From Channa striata (Eukaryota; Chordata; Actinopteri; Anabantiformes; Channidae): a DNA stretch of 64,000 nt. Location: contig CM065171.1 in NCBI GenBank assembly GCA_033026295.1, forward strand, positions 3,313,457-3,377,456, in the 5' to 3' direction. The translations under genes were made by a program, and so were the position numbers. Below the pieces are notes generated by a model that was given only the letters and a program-made list of their open reading frames with translations, had not been told where the DNA came from and searched no databases. Shown one piece after another: positions 48,300-61,212 of this stretch. How positions within the stretch are numbered: position 1 is the stretch's first letter; every line of letters begins with the position of its first letter.

Positions 48300-48690
48300 T
48301 GCAGAGGTCAGCAGCCCCACCCTCTGTGCTCCATTTGAATTATCCCCTGAGTGTTGTGTATTGAACCTGGATCCTTTGTGTCAACCTCTTCCACTGATCC
48401 TGCAATGACAGCCCCCTCCCACCACACACACACACCCTTCCAATTCTGGAGCTCCCTTGGTGCCTGGCCACAGCCATGCCCCAGGAACTGCAGCCCCTTT
48501 GGGTGGGCACTGGCCTGGCTGTCAGCATCCACAACATCCACCATCCAGCTTCCATCCTGGAAGCACAAGTGCTGCCACTTCTGGCAGTGATCTCCATATG
48601 TTTTGATATTAGAGCAGCCCTTCTCTCACTTTGACACTCACATTGTGACTTGATGTTGCCCTTGTAAGACTGGCACAAACACACAGACCC
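48300..48690. other. GC-richer island, possible decayed pseudogene or repeat
   Basis: A sharp rise in GC within AT-rich surroundings. Long frames exist on both strands (minus 48340-48684 and 48308-48568, plus 48351-48590). The minus frames contain no recognisable domain. It may be an old retro-copy or an unrecognised repeat; it could also be chance. Confidence 0.3.
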
Positions 48691-49109
48691 TCAGTAGCAC
48701 CATGGGAGGCAGAGACAGAGAGATGACAGCTATATCAGCTATATAAAGTTTGCCCTGCCAGCCAATGGCTGATTCCACAGAGGGTGACCGAGTGACCTAA
48801 AGAAACTCAGTCTAGACAGAGGAGGTCAATGGCAGTGTTGGGTTACTTTGCAGTCCTTCTCACTTTGGAAACTCTAGGACTGAATATGCACATTCATATT
48901 TTGTTATTTGCCTTTCTGTTTGCACTATTCTGCCATGGGGAAGTAAGAGCCCAGTGTCATCTAAAGAACATCAGATTTGGTAGGAATGGCATCACTAGAG
49001 GACCATGTAAGGAAATTATCTCAATTGCCAAAAGCTACAGCTTCCATTTGGCATTATCATCTGTTGAAGTACATACTGTCACCAGCAACTATATTTGGTA
49101 CACCAGTAC
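48691..49109. other. non-coding; no gene seen
   Basis: Mixed sequence leading into the Tc1 relic. A + strand frame (48829-49113) shows a hydrophobic run but no known protein. Confidence 0.4.
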
Positions 49110-49800
49110 CTAAAACTTTGTTTTGTCTTTTGGACTGCCTTAATTTTTCGTGGCATAGATTCAATAAGGTGCAGGAAATTTTCCTTAGAGATTTAGGTCT
49201 ACATTGACATGATAGCACCATGCAGTTGCTGCAGATTTGTCGGCAGCACATTAAAAGTGTCTTCCTTTCCACCACACACCAAAGGTGACCTGTTGGACTG
49301 AGATCTGTTGATTGTGGAAGCTATTTCAGTACAGTGAACTAATTGTCGTGTTCACAAAACCTGTTTGAGATCATTTTAGTTTTGGGACATGACACATTAT
49401 TCTGCTGAAAGTAGCCATCAGTAGATGGGTAAACTGTGTTCATAAAGAGATGATAAGCTCAATTTGTGCTAAAATCGGGCCCACACCGTTAAACCATGCT
49501 ATTGATCATTTTGTGTACAATTGCACAGATCGCAGCTGCAATGAGGGCTTTCTGTTGTGCGGTTTGGGTGAGCCTATTGAAACTGTAGCCTCTGATTCCT
49601 GTTCTTAGTTCGGAGAAGTTACTGTTGCCTTTCTGTCAGCTCTAACCAGTCTGTCCAGTCCACTGTGACTGACATCAACAAGGCGTTTTTTTTCCAGAGA
49701 CCTGCTGCTCAATGGACATGTTCTCTTTTTCAAAAAGGTTGAGGTTCATGGGACCAGTCAGAATAGGCACGCTGGCACTCCTGCCAACACAAACGGGAAT
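49110..49800 (-). mobile_element. Tc1-like DNA transposon relic
   Basis: The minus strand encodes a decayed Tc1/mariner-type transposase C-terminus. Near 49290-49270 it reads PQSTDLSPTGHLW, corresponding to the family motif SPDLNPIEHLW that carries the last catalytic acidic residue region. Downstream it reads CRQICSNCMV and SLRKISCTLLNLCHEKL, matching the usual 'TNLQQLCxAIM...ISEExFQHLxESMP' succession. The remainder to 49800 matches, in complement, the N-terminal half with a large internal deletion. Stops and frameshifts abound; it is inactive. Confidence 0.75.
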
Positions 49801-51849
49801 TTAATGCACGGCATGACATTGCACTAAGTAATACTTGACAATATTTAAAGCTATGGCTCTGGACATGCTAAGATGAAGGCTGAGGTTATAGTTTTTGGCA
49901 TGTGTTCCTCACAACTGTAGAAAGACGTGAATTTATCCATAAAATAATATCAATTTGAGGGGATTTGTACAATGTGCAAATGCCATTTGATGCCACTCCA
50001 TTTGCTTGAATATCTGGTGTTATACAATAAGTAGGATCCATAAACAATTGCATCTGCTTACACCTCTTCTTCAAAGTCCTTCAGAAGAGAAAAATAATGT
50101 GTAACTGTGCTTAGACTACATGAGGAGAAAAAGTGAAAGAAAATGGAGAAAAGAGAAAAGAGCAGCAAGCGAGGCAGCAGAAGTGTGGCCATGGACAGAT
50201 GGACAGGGAGTTTTGCTTTTAAACATCATCACCATTCTCATCATCCATGTCAGCTCCATCCGCCAGGGACCCGCCGCTCAGTGGGAAGATGATGTCTCCA
50301 GTCCACAGAGAGATGGCCATCAGGGACCCAAGCTCTCTGCTGCACTTCTTTTCCCAACATAGTCATAAACACCATCTTTCCCCCAATATGCATACAATTA
50401 GAAAAATGATCAACAGCACACGTTAAGCAAAGCCCATGCCCAAGCTTCTCTTTATCAAGCTCTTTTTGTTCCTTGGGGTTTAGTGATGCATCCCAGCTCA
50501 ATTATCTCAAAATATTATGTATATGCATGTTTATTCTCAGTGTTCAGAATGATAGACTGTTAGCACAGTGTTTTTAATATGCAAACCATCCTTGTCAACC
50601 AAGCTGGGATTGAGAGGCTACCAATTATTTGGTGTCAGACAGTGAGAGATGATTATCTAGGCAAGGGACTTGGTTCATCCTCCACAGCTAGGAAGTGGAG
50701 TATTGATTGGCCATCAGGGAGCTAATAACACAAGGTTATCTACATGTAGCATGTGACAGTCTCCCTACTTAATACAGCAGTCCTATCTAGATTTAATATG
50801 TCCTTATAGCACTGAGCTAGTGAGTAGAGGGTTGTGCATCTTCCAGAGCCTAACAAAGGTCACACTATCGTAAAGCCATCTAACAGGGACGTCGTAGGAT
50901 TATGTGCTGTGCCATCACGGCTTGCTTTTGTAGTTTTCCTGGGTGCCTCCCGCTGTTTGTATTGATCACTGAGGTGATGGTTTTTAAATATTTATAGAAC
51001 CTTTATAGTGGCATATCAATTACAGCTACACCAGTGGTACCTGAGGTAAGAGGCAAGTGTTCTTCTTAGTTTACAGATGTTAACCTGCCTGCCTTCAACG
51101 GAGTCTTAAAATTTAGGGATGAGATTTGTTTTATTGGCTGTTTATTTTCTATGTTATTTTGGACTTTAGTAAAGTCTACGTCTTTTATTAGTTCACATGT
51201 CAAAGGTTCAGTCCTGGTTCTGTCTTTTTGATGATCCTGTCTCTGCACTTATCTTCATCATGTGTATCTGAAACTCATGTTGCTTTCTGGACATTGACAT
51301 TATCATAGTGATTCCACCAACCCGCCTTCATATTGCATTATCACAGCTCTTGACTCTTTGGCTTTCCATAGCCATACCTGCCTGTCTCTTATTCCACTGT
51401 CTTTGACCTTTCTTTAATTTATTTTTAAAAACTCTGACTTCCTGTTTTTTCTTTTACTACAATAGTCACTGCTTGTCCTACTGTTTGTCTGTACTTGGAA
51501 ATGTTATAATGTTTTGTAAAAATGGTTTGATTGCTCAAAGCACATTCATGCCCTTTGTCCATATACCATCAACTTAAACCATCTAGTTTCAAATATGGCA
51601 GCTAGTAAGTACGTTTTCTTTAAACTAAGTTACAGTTTAGTTTAGAAACTACATTTCTGGGAGAGGAGGTTAGGATGTTCCAAACCTTGACAAATAAAAC
51701 TGAAACTATCTTCAGGACCAATGGATGTTGCCGTTTTTTGCTTGAAAGGGCCCTTTCAAACAATATTAAAATAATGCCCCAATAAACCACCGACAGTAGT
51801 TTTCCATGGCGAAACCTACTATAATTTTCCGTGTGTAAGGAGAATAGAT
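49801..51849. other. non-coding; no gene seen
   Basis: Two kilobases of AT-rich sequence; no exon, RNA gene or repeat recognised. Confidence 0.5.
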
Positions 51850-52130
51850 AAGGCACATATCTATTTAAATTGTGCCATTCACTGTCACAAACAAGCCCAG
51901 CGGTAAGTGCATCGTGTGCACGGTGCCATAATGTGTGAGGCTGTCTGCCACGGTGATCTGTTGTCTAAACATAAATCACAGTGGCAGCAGAGAGAGACCA
52001 TGTTTCCTTGTTACAATAAACCTGTAGAGAGCCTTTCTCCTGAGAAATCAACATGACCTCAAACACAACATTCCAGTTCATGGTGGAGACTCAGACACAT
52101 AATACCTCTCTCGTTCTCTCTCATTCAATC
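51850..52130. other. candidate conserved non-coding block
   Basis: Mixed-composition, non-repetitive sequence with E-box-like and AT-rich words (AACATAAATCACAGTGG, TTGTTACAATAAACC). Texture like a conserved enhancer. No comparison possible. Confidence 0.3.
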
Positions 52131-53019
52131 TTCCAGGGCATGCATGACTGGAAATACATTAAAACGTATACAAATATGGAAACACTCAAAATAATCTGGA
52201 CATAATCCATCCTGGGGCTAGTGAAGTAATCTTTTGGCCAGGATATTTTAAATGCTCTGTTGTTTTCAGGCTATAAAACAGGAGGGGGGGCTGGAATAAA
52301 AGATTACCCAAGTAGAGTTCAAGGTTTTGGTAAAGAAATACTCTGGGGAGGCTGAGCGCTCTGTGAGCCCCAAAGATTACATTTCAGTCCCTGGCTCGCA
52401 GTCAAAAGCTCGCCAGACGGAACAGGAAATTGTGTCGCTGTCAGTGAAAACGCGCAGAGAGAAATGTAAATGGCCCTCCCAGCATCAGACACCTCCTATG
52501 CAACCCCAGTTGTGTCCCCTGGGCTCTGCCTGTCCACCACGTCCATCTTGTGTCAAATAGCTGGTTTTAATACTGGAGAAGGATTGGAGGTTATGTGTGT
52601 TTGTGCGGGTGCTGGTGTGCGCAGGAAGCTGTGAAACTATCCTGCGATGACCAGCGTAGCAAGCAGATCACGCAGGAGATCTGTTTATTTGAAATTTGTT
52701 TTGTAAGACATTAATTGAAATGTCGTTATTATAAAAATCTATAAAAACTATTTTGTGTAAAGGTATAACCAAAGAAAGTGGAAATGTGTGATCGTAACAT
52801 GAAACAACTCTGCCACAAGACAGAGAGAGCCAATAAACACATCAGTGGAGTTAGCAAACAGAAATTTTTGAATATAAACCACAGCCATTGTGAAAATGAA
52901 AGCCTTCATGTTCAAACGGTGTCTTCCGGCTGACAGTTCCATTTCAGAAATGCTGTCAGAGACAAAACAAACACATCTAAAGGGAACAAATTACAGCCAC
53001 TGAGATTACCTTCAGTCAG
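52131..53019. other. non-coding; weak ORF only
   Basis: A 77-codon + strand frame (52327-52560) lies in GC-balanced sequence, but it starts at a non-ATG codon and lacks a clear splice acceptor. I see no other gene. Confidence 0.4.
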
Positions 53020-53300
53020 GCGCCAGACTGAAGCCAAGAGAAGCTGTCAGTCATTGCGTGGAGAATAAACTGACACACGTTAGAATAAAAACAAAGAGTA
53101 TCGGGAATTGAAAGCACCGAAAAGCGTGATATCCTCCAGTACCTGTGTCAAAAGAGCGAGTCTTAGGGACAAAGTGGGAACAAAAATCCTCCCTGGACTT
53201 CTGATGAGAGGACTGTACGCCTCGTCTAAAGCTTAGGAGATGTCAGGGAACGGTTGACAGCTATTGCTGGCCCTTTGAAATAAGTCGCTCAAGTCCATTT
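53020..53300. other. candidate conserved non-coding block
   Basis: Non-repetitive sequence, moderately GC-balanced, ending before an AT-rich stretch. Includes CTGTCAGTCATTGCG and AAAGCGTGATATCC words. Conservation is inferred only. Confidence 0.25.
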
Positions 53301-54194
53301 ACAAAGTTGCTTAGTACCAAAATTGTGCTGTTACTCTCAATATTGAGTTTTGCTATACAGTATTCGCCACAAAGATAATAGTCAGGATCGAACAGAACTA
53401 AACTTTCAAATTCAAGCTTGCAATAACTGATAATGTGACCACAAAATTTTCATTTTATATCATTACTATTATCCCAGTTACTTATTGTGTTAGAGACTGT
53501 GGGCAGGTTAACGACTGGAGTCATTCCTAGGTGTCATTGGGCAAAATGAGTTGTAGACTCCACCTTCTCATTTTTTTTTCAATGCAATTTTTATGCATAA
53601 AAATGACCATTATACATACATATATAGCAGTACTAAACATAATTAGTTACTTAGTTACTCTTTAAAGGTAGAAAAACATGTCTGAAGTTTAACTGTCTGT
53701 ATGCAGTCAGAACATAATATTTCCCTAAGGTTAATAATTTATTTTGAGCGTATAAACATAACTAATGAAAAAATAAAACTGGATGACATACTTGTTGTAC
53801 CACAGACCCGATAGACTAGGGATTTGACCCTGACCCAGAACTACAGCATCTCCTACTCTTGTGAAAAACAGGCCATTCTGTTGTCCATCCTCCTCTATCC
53901 CCACCTCTGTTTTTCCTCAGTCTGCCGGCTTTCATGGAGTAAGACAGGTTGTCCACTAATCCTTAGGTCCTGTCCACAGCTGCCTTCGGTTACAGCGGAA
54001 AATAAACTCAAATTATTCTCTTATAGAGTCGTCGTGTTTGCCTTGAGCTGGAGAGGACGTTGCAATGCCATCCTGGCTCAGCCTGAACAGGGCACTTCAT
54101 CCGAGTTCACAACATTCGATAAAATAAGTTAAAGGACATTGTCATTGACCACACGAGGTGATCAGTACCTATTCATTGGCTTTAATGCAAGGGG

Positions 54195-54196
<2 letters not shown>
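53301..54196. other. non-coding; no gene seen
   Basis: AT-rich, then mixed. A 102-codon + strand frame (53824-54132) has no recognisable domain. Confidence 0.45.

Positions 54197-54243
<47 letters not shown>
54197..54243. repeat. long TG microsatellite
   Basis: Uninterrupted (TG)n of about 47 bases, the longest dinucleotide tract in the window. Confidence 0.97.
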
Positions 54244-54245
<2 letters not shown>

Positions 54246-55492
54246 ATGTATGGGACGATAACAGGGAGTGGCCTGCAAAAGGAGCATTGTAGGTCATGTA
54301 GCAAATCAGGCCTGCAGGCTTTATTGTGAATCAGGTGTTAGTACCAGCACTCTGTCCAAAACAGAGAGAGGGAGAGACAGAGAAGAAAGAGTAGGGAACG
54401 ATTTATCAATGCAAAGTTAATAACATCCATTTGAATCTAACTAAAAATCAATATTTCATTACCAAATTGTTAGCGGGAATGAAGAAGGATTGGGGAAGTT
54501 GGGGTGGCTGCAGCGGGAAGGAGGAATCTGAGAGTTCGATGAGGGAGACGGGATGATTCATGGGGCCATCAGGCTGAAGAAGAGGAGGGAGGGATGGTGG
54601 GATAGGAAAAGGACGAAAGAGGAGGGTGCTGGAAAAACTTGGAGAGGGGTTTGCTCTCCGGTGACCTTGGCGACGAGGGAAAAAAAATATACAGAAGAAA
54701 ATGAAAGCAACTGTCATGTGCCCACAGGTCAGAATCACCTTATAAATCATACTAGAGAGCAGCTGTGGTGTGTGTGTGTGTTAGTGTATTTGTATGTGTG
54801 TGGTCATTAGTGTTGGCAATTTATGAAAATTCATCAAGGAAAATTGTTTTTACTAAAATGTTGTTTGTGGATTTCAATGTATTGAAATGCAACAGAGGTC
54901 ATTACAAATTCAAACCCTGGACACAGTCACAGCCTTTTTTTAGTGAGACATTGTTGAGACTAAACATTTCCAACTTAAGCAGTTGGCGGAGCTATTTTTC
55001 CTGGCAGCAGGTATTAGTTATTTTTGGATTGTGCAGAACTGCTACAGCTACTGTACTGGTACCATTCAGAAATTTCAGGTGTTGCAATCGCCACAAATTA
55101 TTTGACTAATTCTCTGTAAGTTGTATGTGACTTGGCCATTTAAAGCATCAGGAAAACACTGCAACATGCAAAAAAACTTTTTTTTTTTGCTGTCGCGAAA
55201 TCAGACTTTGTAGAGTGAACAAAACACACAACTGGTTATTGTAAGTAAAAGCACTAACAGCAACATTTACAACATTTACTGCTCCTTTCATTACTAATTG
55301 GACCTGTTGTTAAGCGGTGGTGAAAAGAAGATGTGTAGGTGATGTTTATGAGGACACTTATGGAAGAGTAGCACAACAATAATGTGCTGCCTGAGGTAAA
55401 TTAATAACTTAACCCAAGTAATATACAACATATTTTTACAAGTAACTTCCTCAGTTCCACTATGCATGTCTTTGCATAGTTTTTCTTATTTT

Positions 55493-55495
<3 letters not shown>
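54244..55495. other. non-coding; no gene seen
   Basis: Includes a purine-rich strand-asymmetric segment (54480-54660) that creates an open minus-strand frame, and a short TG tract near 54767-54781. Confidence 0.5.

Positions 55496-55531
<36 letters not shown>
55496..55531. repeat. TA microsatellite
   Basis: Uninterrupted (TA)n of about 36 bases. Confidence 0.95.
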
Positions 55532-55537
<6 letters not shown>

Positions 55538-56349
55538 GTCATAAACTAGACCACCTTCTGTTTCTCTCCCTCCCCTCCATCTTCTTGCCCTCAGTAAGAT
55601 CCTCACTTGGCAGTAAAACGTCGGTCACTGTAGCTGTAATAATGGACGTGAACATCCTTTAGCCAGCAACTTAAGCAATGTTTTTCTCCATTCTGGACAA
55701 TAATAATAATATCATTATATTATTATAGTTAAAGATTTTAATTATATTACAGTAAAAAAGTATAATTAAATTCAACATGATTTCAGGATGAAGAATACTT
55801 CTATACTACTATCACGGTACAGTCCTGCTCTGGTGTCACTGACACATCGATCATTTTGGTTCTTCTTCTGTGACTACTGCGATTTTTGACAGCAGACTTT
55901 AAGCCCCATGAATGTTTTCTTTTCGCACGAGATTTCTGTGAATGAAACATTCCTGTAAACAAGGTAGAACAGGCACCGTTACTTGGCATTTTCAGTGCAA
56001 CTGATAACGTTAACGATCAAATCTCACGGACGTGCAGCTCCTCATCAACAGGTGCTCCCGATGAGTCTGAAACCAGTTATTCCCTACGGATTTGTGCAGT
56101 AAAAAGAGTTGAGTAAGTGGGGAATCTGATGTCAAGCACTGGCAAGAGTCACAGAGAAAGGTGAGAGAAATTTCACACAAGAATTCAAAATTAAACTGCG
56201 TATGTCAGGGTAATTTTTGGGATTTTTATAAGTCTTCCTTTTACAATTTTATGTCTTAATATAAGATTGTGTAGTGACTTGAAACAGAAAGGAAAACAAA
56301 ACTTTTCTGAGCTAGGACTTGTTCTGCTTTAATATGCAGCTTCCTATGC
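55532..56349. other. non-coding; no gene seen
   Basis: AT-rich sequence; no recognised feature. Confidence 0.5.
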
Positions 56350-56580
56350 TTGCATTTGATGGGAGGCAAACCATATGGATGTTTATATCATGATTTATAT
56401 AATGATGATTATATTGAGCTTGCCGTAATCACATTTATAAAAACCATCACACTTGACAGATATTGCAATGTTCAAAGTGAAAGTGAAGTGGGAAACAACT
56501 GGCAAAGAATGATGAAAACTGACAGCTATTTCAGCTCTCGACTAATTGACAATTTTCATGTGACAGTTTTTATGGGCTAA
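56350..56580. repeat. diverged homologous segment, copy 2
   Basis: Homologous to 46996-47215. In this copy a 76-codon + strand frame is open across the whole homologous stretch (GGKPYGCLYHDLYNDDY then IELAVITF), while copy 1 has stops and frameshifts. Partial similarity of the translations (DDYIELAVITF against EDYTKLSVITL) hints that the ancestor may have been coding, for example part of an unrecognised mobile element, but the match could also reflect a duplicated non-coding element. Confidence 0.6.
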
Positions 56581-56638
56581 AATCATCGGTATCATAGTGA
56601 TTTTCATCAAAGCAGCTTAATTGGACTCCGCATTAAGA

Positions 56639-56640
<2 letters not shown>

Positions 56641-56672
<32 letters not shown>
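56641..56672. repeat. TG microsatellite
   Basis: Uninterrupted (TG)n of about 32 bases immediately after homologous segment copy 2. Confidence 0.95.
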
Positions 56673-56673
<1 letters not shown>

Positions 56674-57139
56674 ATGCAGGCCTGAGTGTGCGAGGTCAGA
56701 AAACCTGTTCCTGTTGTGTAGGTGGCACATACAGAATTGAGGAAAAAGAAGTTCGCTCATTGTTCAGTCACGCTGCAGGTCGACAGACATCACACTCAGA
56801 CGTGGCTATAAGGCCTAAATTTGTCAAACCCGCCTCACTCTGGGTTTGATCAAATCAAACTTGTTTGTCTTCGCACCTCATCCTGGTACTCCATCGAGAG
56901 GAAGTGTCTTTTTTTTTGACAGCGTTCCAGATTGCATGCACATCAGGTGACAATTAAGACATAACAACATAAATTGTCTGCCGTCACATCTAGTTACCTT
57001 CATTCCCTGACACCTTTTTCCTCCAATGTGAAAAAAGAAATGCACACAGATGAAAAAAAAAAAAAGCTTTCTACATTACCTCGGCCCAAACCTGACAGTT
57101 TGTAGTGCATTAAATTAACACCATCTCTTCCTACCACCT
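56673..57139. other. non-coding; no gene seen
   Basis: Mixed sequence with a short A tract near 57053-57064; no recognised feature. Confidence 0.5.
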
Positions 57140-58480
57140 CCTCATCCTATTCACATCCACTTATAATGAGCAATTACAGTTAGTTGGGCCCCATCTGTAA
57201 GTTTTTCCTGTGTTGCTTTTTTCCCTCAGCTTCTCCTAGATCCTGCTGCGACTTTCTTCACCCCATTTACCATGGCACATTTCAAACAATCCAAATATGG
57301 CACATGTGCTCTGAATAATTCAGCTGCTGCTAACATTAAACAACTGTTAACATGCTAGAATAATTAGTTATGCTTGCTTGACATGTTTGGATCTTTAATA
57401 ATTAATGCATTTGTCTTAATTAACAACAACAGTATTTTAGCCTTGCTACTTCGCTTCTCAAGAAAATAAAGTAGAAAACAGGCAATTACGCTATAAATAT
57501 TAATTAGATGCCCTTATTAAAAACCCGGATAATGGGCCATGGGAGGGGATCGGTTATAATGTAAAGGAAACTGATGAGATATACAAATCTTACTTGTCAC
57601 TCTTTCGTTGGGAACAGGTATGGCCACAGCAAAGCCTCCTCATTAGGTTATATATTTGCTTTCCATATAAACATAGTGTATTTAGAGTATCATATTAAAG
57701 TTACTAAAACATTAATGCTGTCAATGGAGTTCGTTGATTAATGTAATAATTATGTCTATGTTATTTAGCTGAATTACAAATGCAATCTCATTAATCATAA
57801 AGTAGATTGGACCCTTTGTGCTTTTCATACATTTTTTTCTCATATGGGAAGCATTCAGTGCAGCAACTGGAATAAAATGATAGTTGTGAGAAATGCCGTA
57901 TCGCATTTCAAGCTCTTTATGTTGTGACAGTCTCATGATATACACACACAGTGCATCCACTTAAGATCTCACAATCTGGCAAATTTATTTCTGCCACTGT
58001 CAACAGTCTGTGATGCATCACATTCGCAAATGTTATTCCACATTCAACCCAATTGGATTGAAATGCATTAGAGAATTCTGCAACTTCTTAATGTCTCCCT
58101 TTTTAGGAAAGAAGGCCTTTGTTGAATCGAGATGGTGTTGTATTTAAATTTTCATGGGTGATGTCCTTGTTTTGGCTGAAAGAGGGGCTAGACGATGTGA
58201 AAGCGCTCAGCCACTCGGAGATGAGCCAAAAATGCAGCTGTCAATGAGAGGAGAGACAGGCGACAGGCATGACGCCCTACGTGCCGGATGACTTTGGGAA
58301 GACTTTGACAGCCACCCAGGAAGGGAAGTTATTTTCCCTCCTTTTTTCTCAAGCTGCCGCATGATTAAAAGCCAAATGAGTGACACTGCTCGACACCCCA
58401 AATCAGCCCACTGCATTAATATTTCACACAGATGGCAGCTGTGTATCAAAACAACATGCAGCTAAGGACAAGAGGAGGAG
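57140..58480. other. candidate cluster of conserved non-coding elements
   Basis: About 1.3 kb with almost no simple repeats and no mobile-element signature. It is dense in TAATTA, ATTAAT, CATTAAT and CAATTGG words, followed by a GC-balanced part (58190-58450). It is the longest such uninterrupted stretch in the window and the strongest regulatory candidate downstream of exon B. The minus-strand frame at 58207-58449 has no recognisable protein. Confidence 0.38.
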
Positions 58481-60539
58481 AGGAGTGTTGGAGCAGGGTA
58501 AAGATCCTTTAGTGGTATGCCCGTGTCTTCTTGATTGACCACATTACATGGACAAAATCAGTAAAATGGAAGGGAAAATGACAAATGCATAAAAATATGT
58601 GAGCAAACGTTAAAGGATGTTTTAGATTTTGTAAAGATGGTAAACTGTAGATTTTCCAGGTTGTTTTTTGTAGATTAATCTAACAAGAAAAAAATCTGTT
58701 ATTTAGTGAGATTTGGAGGAGAGATTTTTTTTTTTTTTTTTTTTTTGCTTAGGTAAAGCCAAATAATCTCTTTACCTGCTTCCAAGTCTTCATTTTGCTG
58801 GCTTGTTTTAAGATTTTTGTGAAGTTAAGTGCCGTATTTTATTTACACCAAAATGATAGCGATACATGTTAGGGACGTTTTTTTGCAATAAAATGGAGGA
58901 ATCGGGTGAGAAGTACAAAAGTTCTGAGTTGTTCTAAATGTTCTAAGTTAAGGGTTTTAAACTAGTGGCCCTCAGGCCCCCTGGATGATGGCAAAGGTGT
59001 TTCACGTGGCCCCTGACCATGGATGTATTGCTGTCATTTCACGACTGGAATTTCTTGTTTTTTCATAAAAGAAAATAGGTTTTTTATAGTTATTAAATTG
59101 TATCCGTTCAGTCTACCCTTTGTAGCCTTAGTCTCTGTCACAATGATTCATCTTGGCCATTGTCTTTCCATTTTTCCAGGTTTGTTTTGTGGTACAACGG
59201 TATTTGCTAATGAATGACTTTTGTGTTCCACCACAATCTTGTAGGCGATGGAGAACAGTAACGGCGGGTCGGTCAAATTTGCGGAGACGATGCACTTACA
59301 AACTCACAAAGATTCACAGGGATTGGGTGAATTTGTGGTAATTATTGTGATCACAACATCACAAATTCATTCCATTGCTCTGGTGCAAGGGCAAATGGTG
59401 CAGTTTGTGATGGAAGCAGCACTGATAAGAAGCAGATGACAGCAGGTTAGAACAAGTCAAAAAAGGAGGTCAGGAACGAACTTCATCGTACTTATCTGGA
59501 CATTGTTGCAGTAATGAGGGAGATGGAAGTGGCAGCCATGAAACACACAAGCCATCAGCAGCTGGGCGACAGCCTCAATTGGAAATGTCCATATTAGGCA
59601 AGGGAATATGCAAATGCTGTTGATGGCGTTGTAAATTTGGTCGAGGTGACAGCAAACAACATCACATGGCTGATGACTAAAGCAGTGATTGTGAAAAAAA
59701 AAATAGGGAGGTAAGAGGGCTAGGCAGAGTGTAGGGGCAATAATGAGGGGTGCAGAGGCAGGAGATAACCATCGACTGAACTGACTGGGCCTCGGTCAAT
59801 GGAAAAACAAGCGCCATCCTTCCACTGGTAGGGCCTGCGCTGTGGCTTCCTTCACCACTGTCAATAGCTGTCAGTCCTTAACTGCTTGTCCATTGCCACA
59901 TTAGTGTACTCTCACCACAGCAAATCCAGCAACCATCCTCCTCTGACCTTCCTTCTGGTGGCTGTCCTCCCAAGCCGGCTGCCACACATACAGAAGATAT
60001 CATCATTATCAAGACTTCAAAACACAGGCGGATATTGCATTGAAAAGGTTACGTGCATTCACGGGCTGTGGAAGGAAGGCCTGAAATAAATAAATATAAT
60101 ATATATTAATAATGAATGAATGGCATTTGGGGCAAGGAGCAATGTGTGTGTGTTTGAGTGGTTGCATGGGTGGTTTCAGCTATAAAACTCAGCTTTCTTC
60201 ATAGGCACAGTGCGCCAGGGTTTTTCCCAAAATGTCACAAAAGCTGATTTATAGTGTGTCTTCTGAGTGCATTATTTGAGTTTGACAATCTTAATCATTC
60301 ACACTTCCCATATAGCTCCCCCTCCACACACACACACACACCCCACACACAAAAACACACTGCCTTGCCTTTTTTTTCCCCTCCCTCTGCCGTCATGGAT
60401 TATTGAAATATAAAAATAAGTGGTAGCAGGGGCCCCTGGAGCGGTATCAAAATGTCAGGTTTGTACTTACAGCCCGGTGCTGGTAGACAGGGTCAAGGGC
60501 TTCAATTATTTGTGTACATACAGTGTGCCGCTACATGAA
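58481..60539. other. non-coding with minor repeats; no gene seen
   Basis: Contains a T tract (58725-58746), a GTGGCCCTCAGGCCCCCTGG word near 58964 that recalls hAT-type ends, and ordinary sequence. No exon or RNA gene recognised. Confidence 0.45.
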
Positions 60540-61130
60540 AGGTTATGTGACCCGCCGGCTGTTTACTCCTGAAGACTAGAAGGCAGCCAAAGCACTGTTT
60601 CACCATAAACTGCACTGATATGGAACTTATGTAGCTGAATAGGAAAAAAAACAGCAAAAAGATTCCTATCCAAAGCCAGTGAGTGAAAAGGCCAACCTAA
60701 CCTCAGGTGTGGTGTATCGTTTCGTATTATTCAGACACTAAAGGTAGAAGGACCTTGTTATTCCTGAATTGTCCGCAACGTTTTACTCCTCATATTTTAA
60801 TTGTACCAAGATAAATACAGATTATTTATTAAGCAACAAAAATAGAGGCTAGTGTGTGGTCAAAGACATTGGTGGCGACTAACAGATCACTCTGAACAGA
60901 ATTAGAATGATGTATTGCCCTTTATATCACCCTGGGTTCAAAATGATGCCAAGTGACATTAATGATGGGTTGTAGTCGTCTCTCCCTTCCCCATTCTCTC
61001 CCTCTCTCCCTCCTTGCCAACACCCACACAAGTCTTCAATGCCAATAGAAGAGTTCCTGTAAAAAGCCTCAGAGTTATTGGGAGTGATATGAAATTTTCT
61101 AAATGTCATTAATTGACACCTTTTTCTGTA
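60540..61130. other. candidate conserved non-coding block
   Basis: Non-repetitive sequence with the better-looking parts at 60545-60640 and 60840-61100, interrupted by a short CT-rich stretch near 60980-61010. Texture only. Confidence 0.27.
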
Positions 61131-61178
61131 GGAGCTGTCAGTGGGGAGATGGAAAGGTCACAGCTCTGGGGGTGAGAA

Positions 61179-61212
61179 TTATATATATATATATATTTAT
61201 ATATATAGATAT
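61179..61212. repeat. TA microsatellite
   Basis: (AT)n tract with one TTTAT interruption. Confidence 0.9.

Noticed and set aside
52327..52560. 77-codon + strand frame in balanced-composition DNA
   Set aside because: Begins at a non-ATG codon, no convincing acceptor upstream, and no recognisable protein. Could be an exon but support is too weak.
58955..59020. hAT-like GGCCC word as a full transposon
   Set aside because: Only one short resemblance, with no second end or target duplication.
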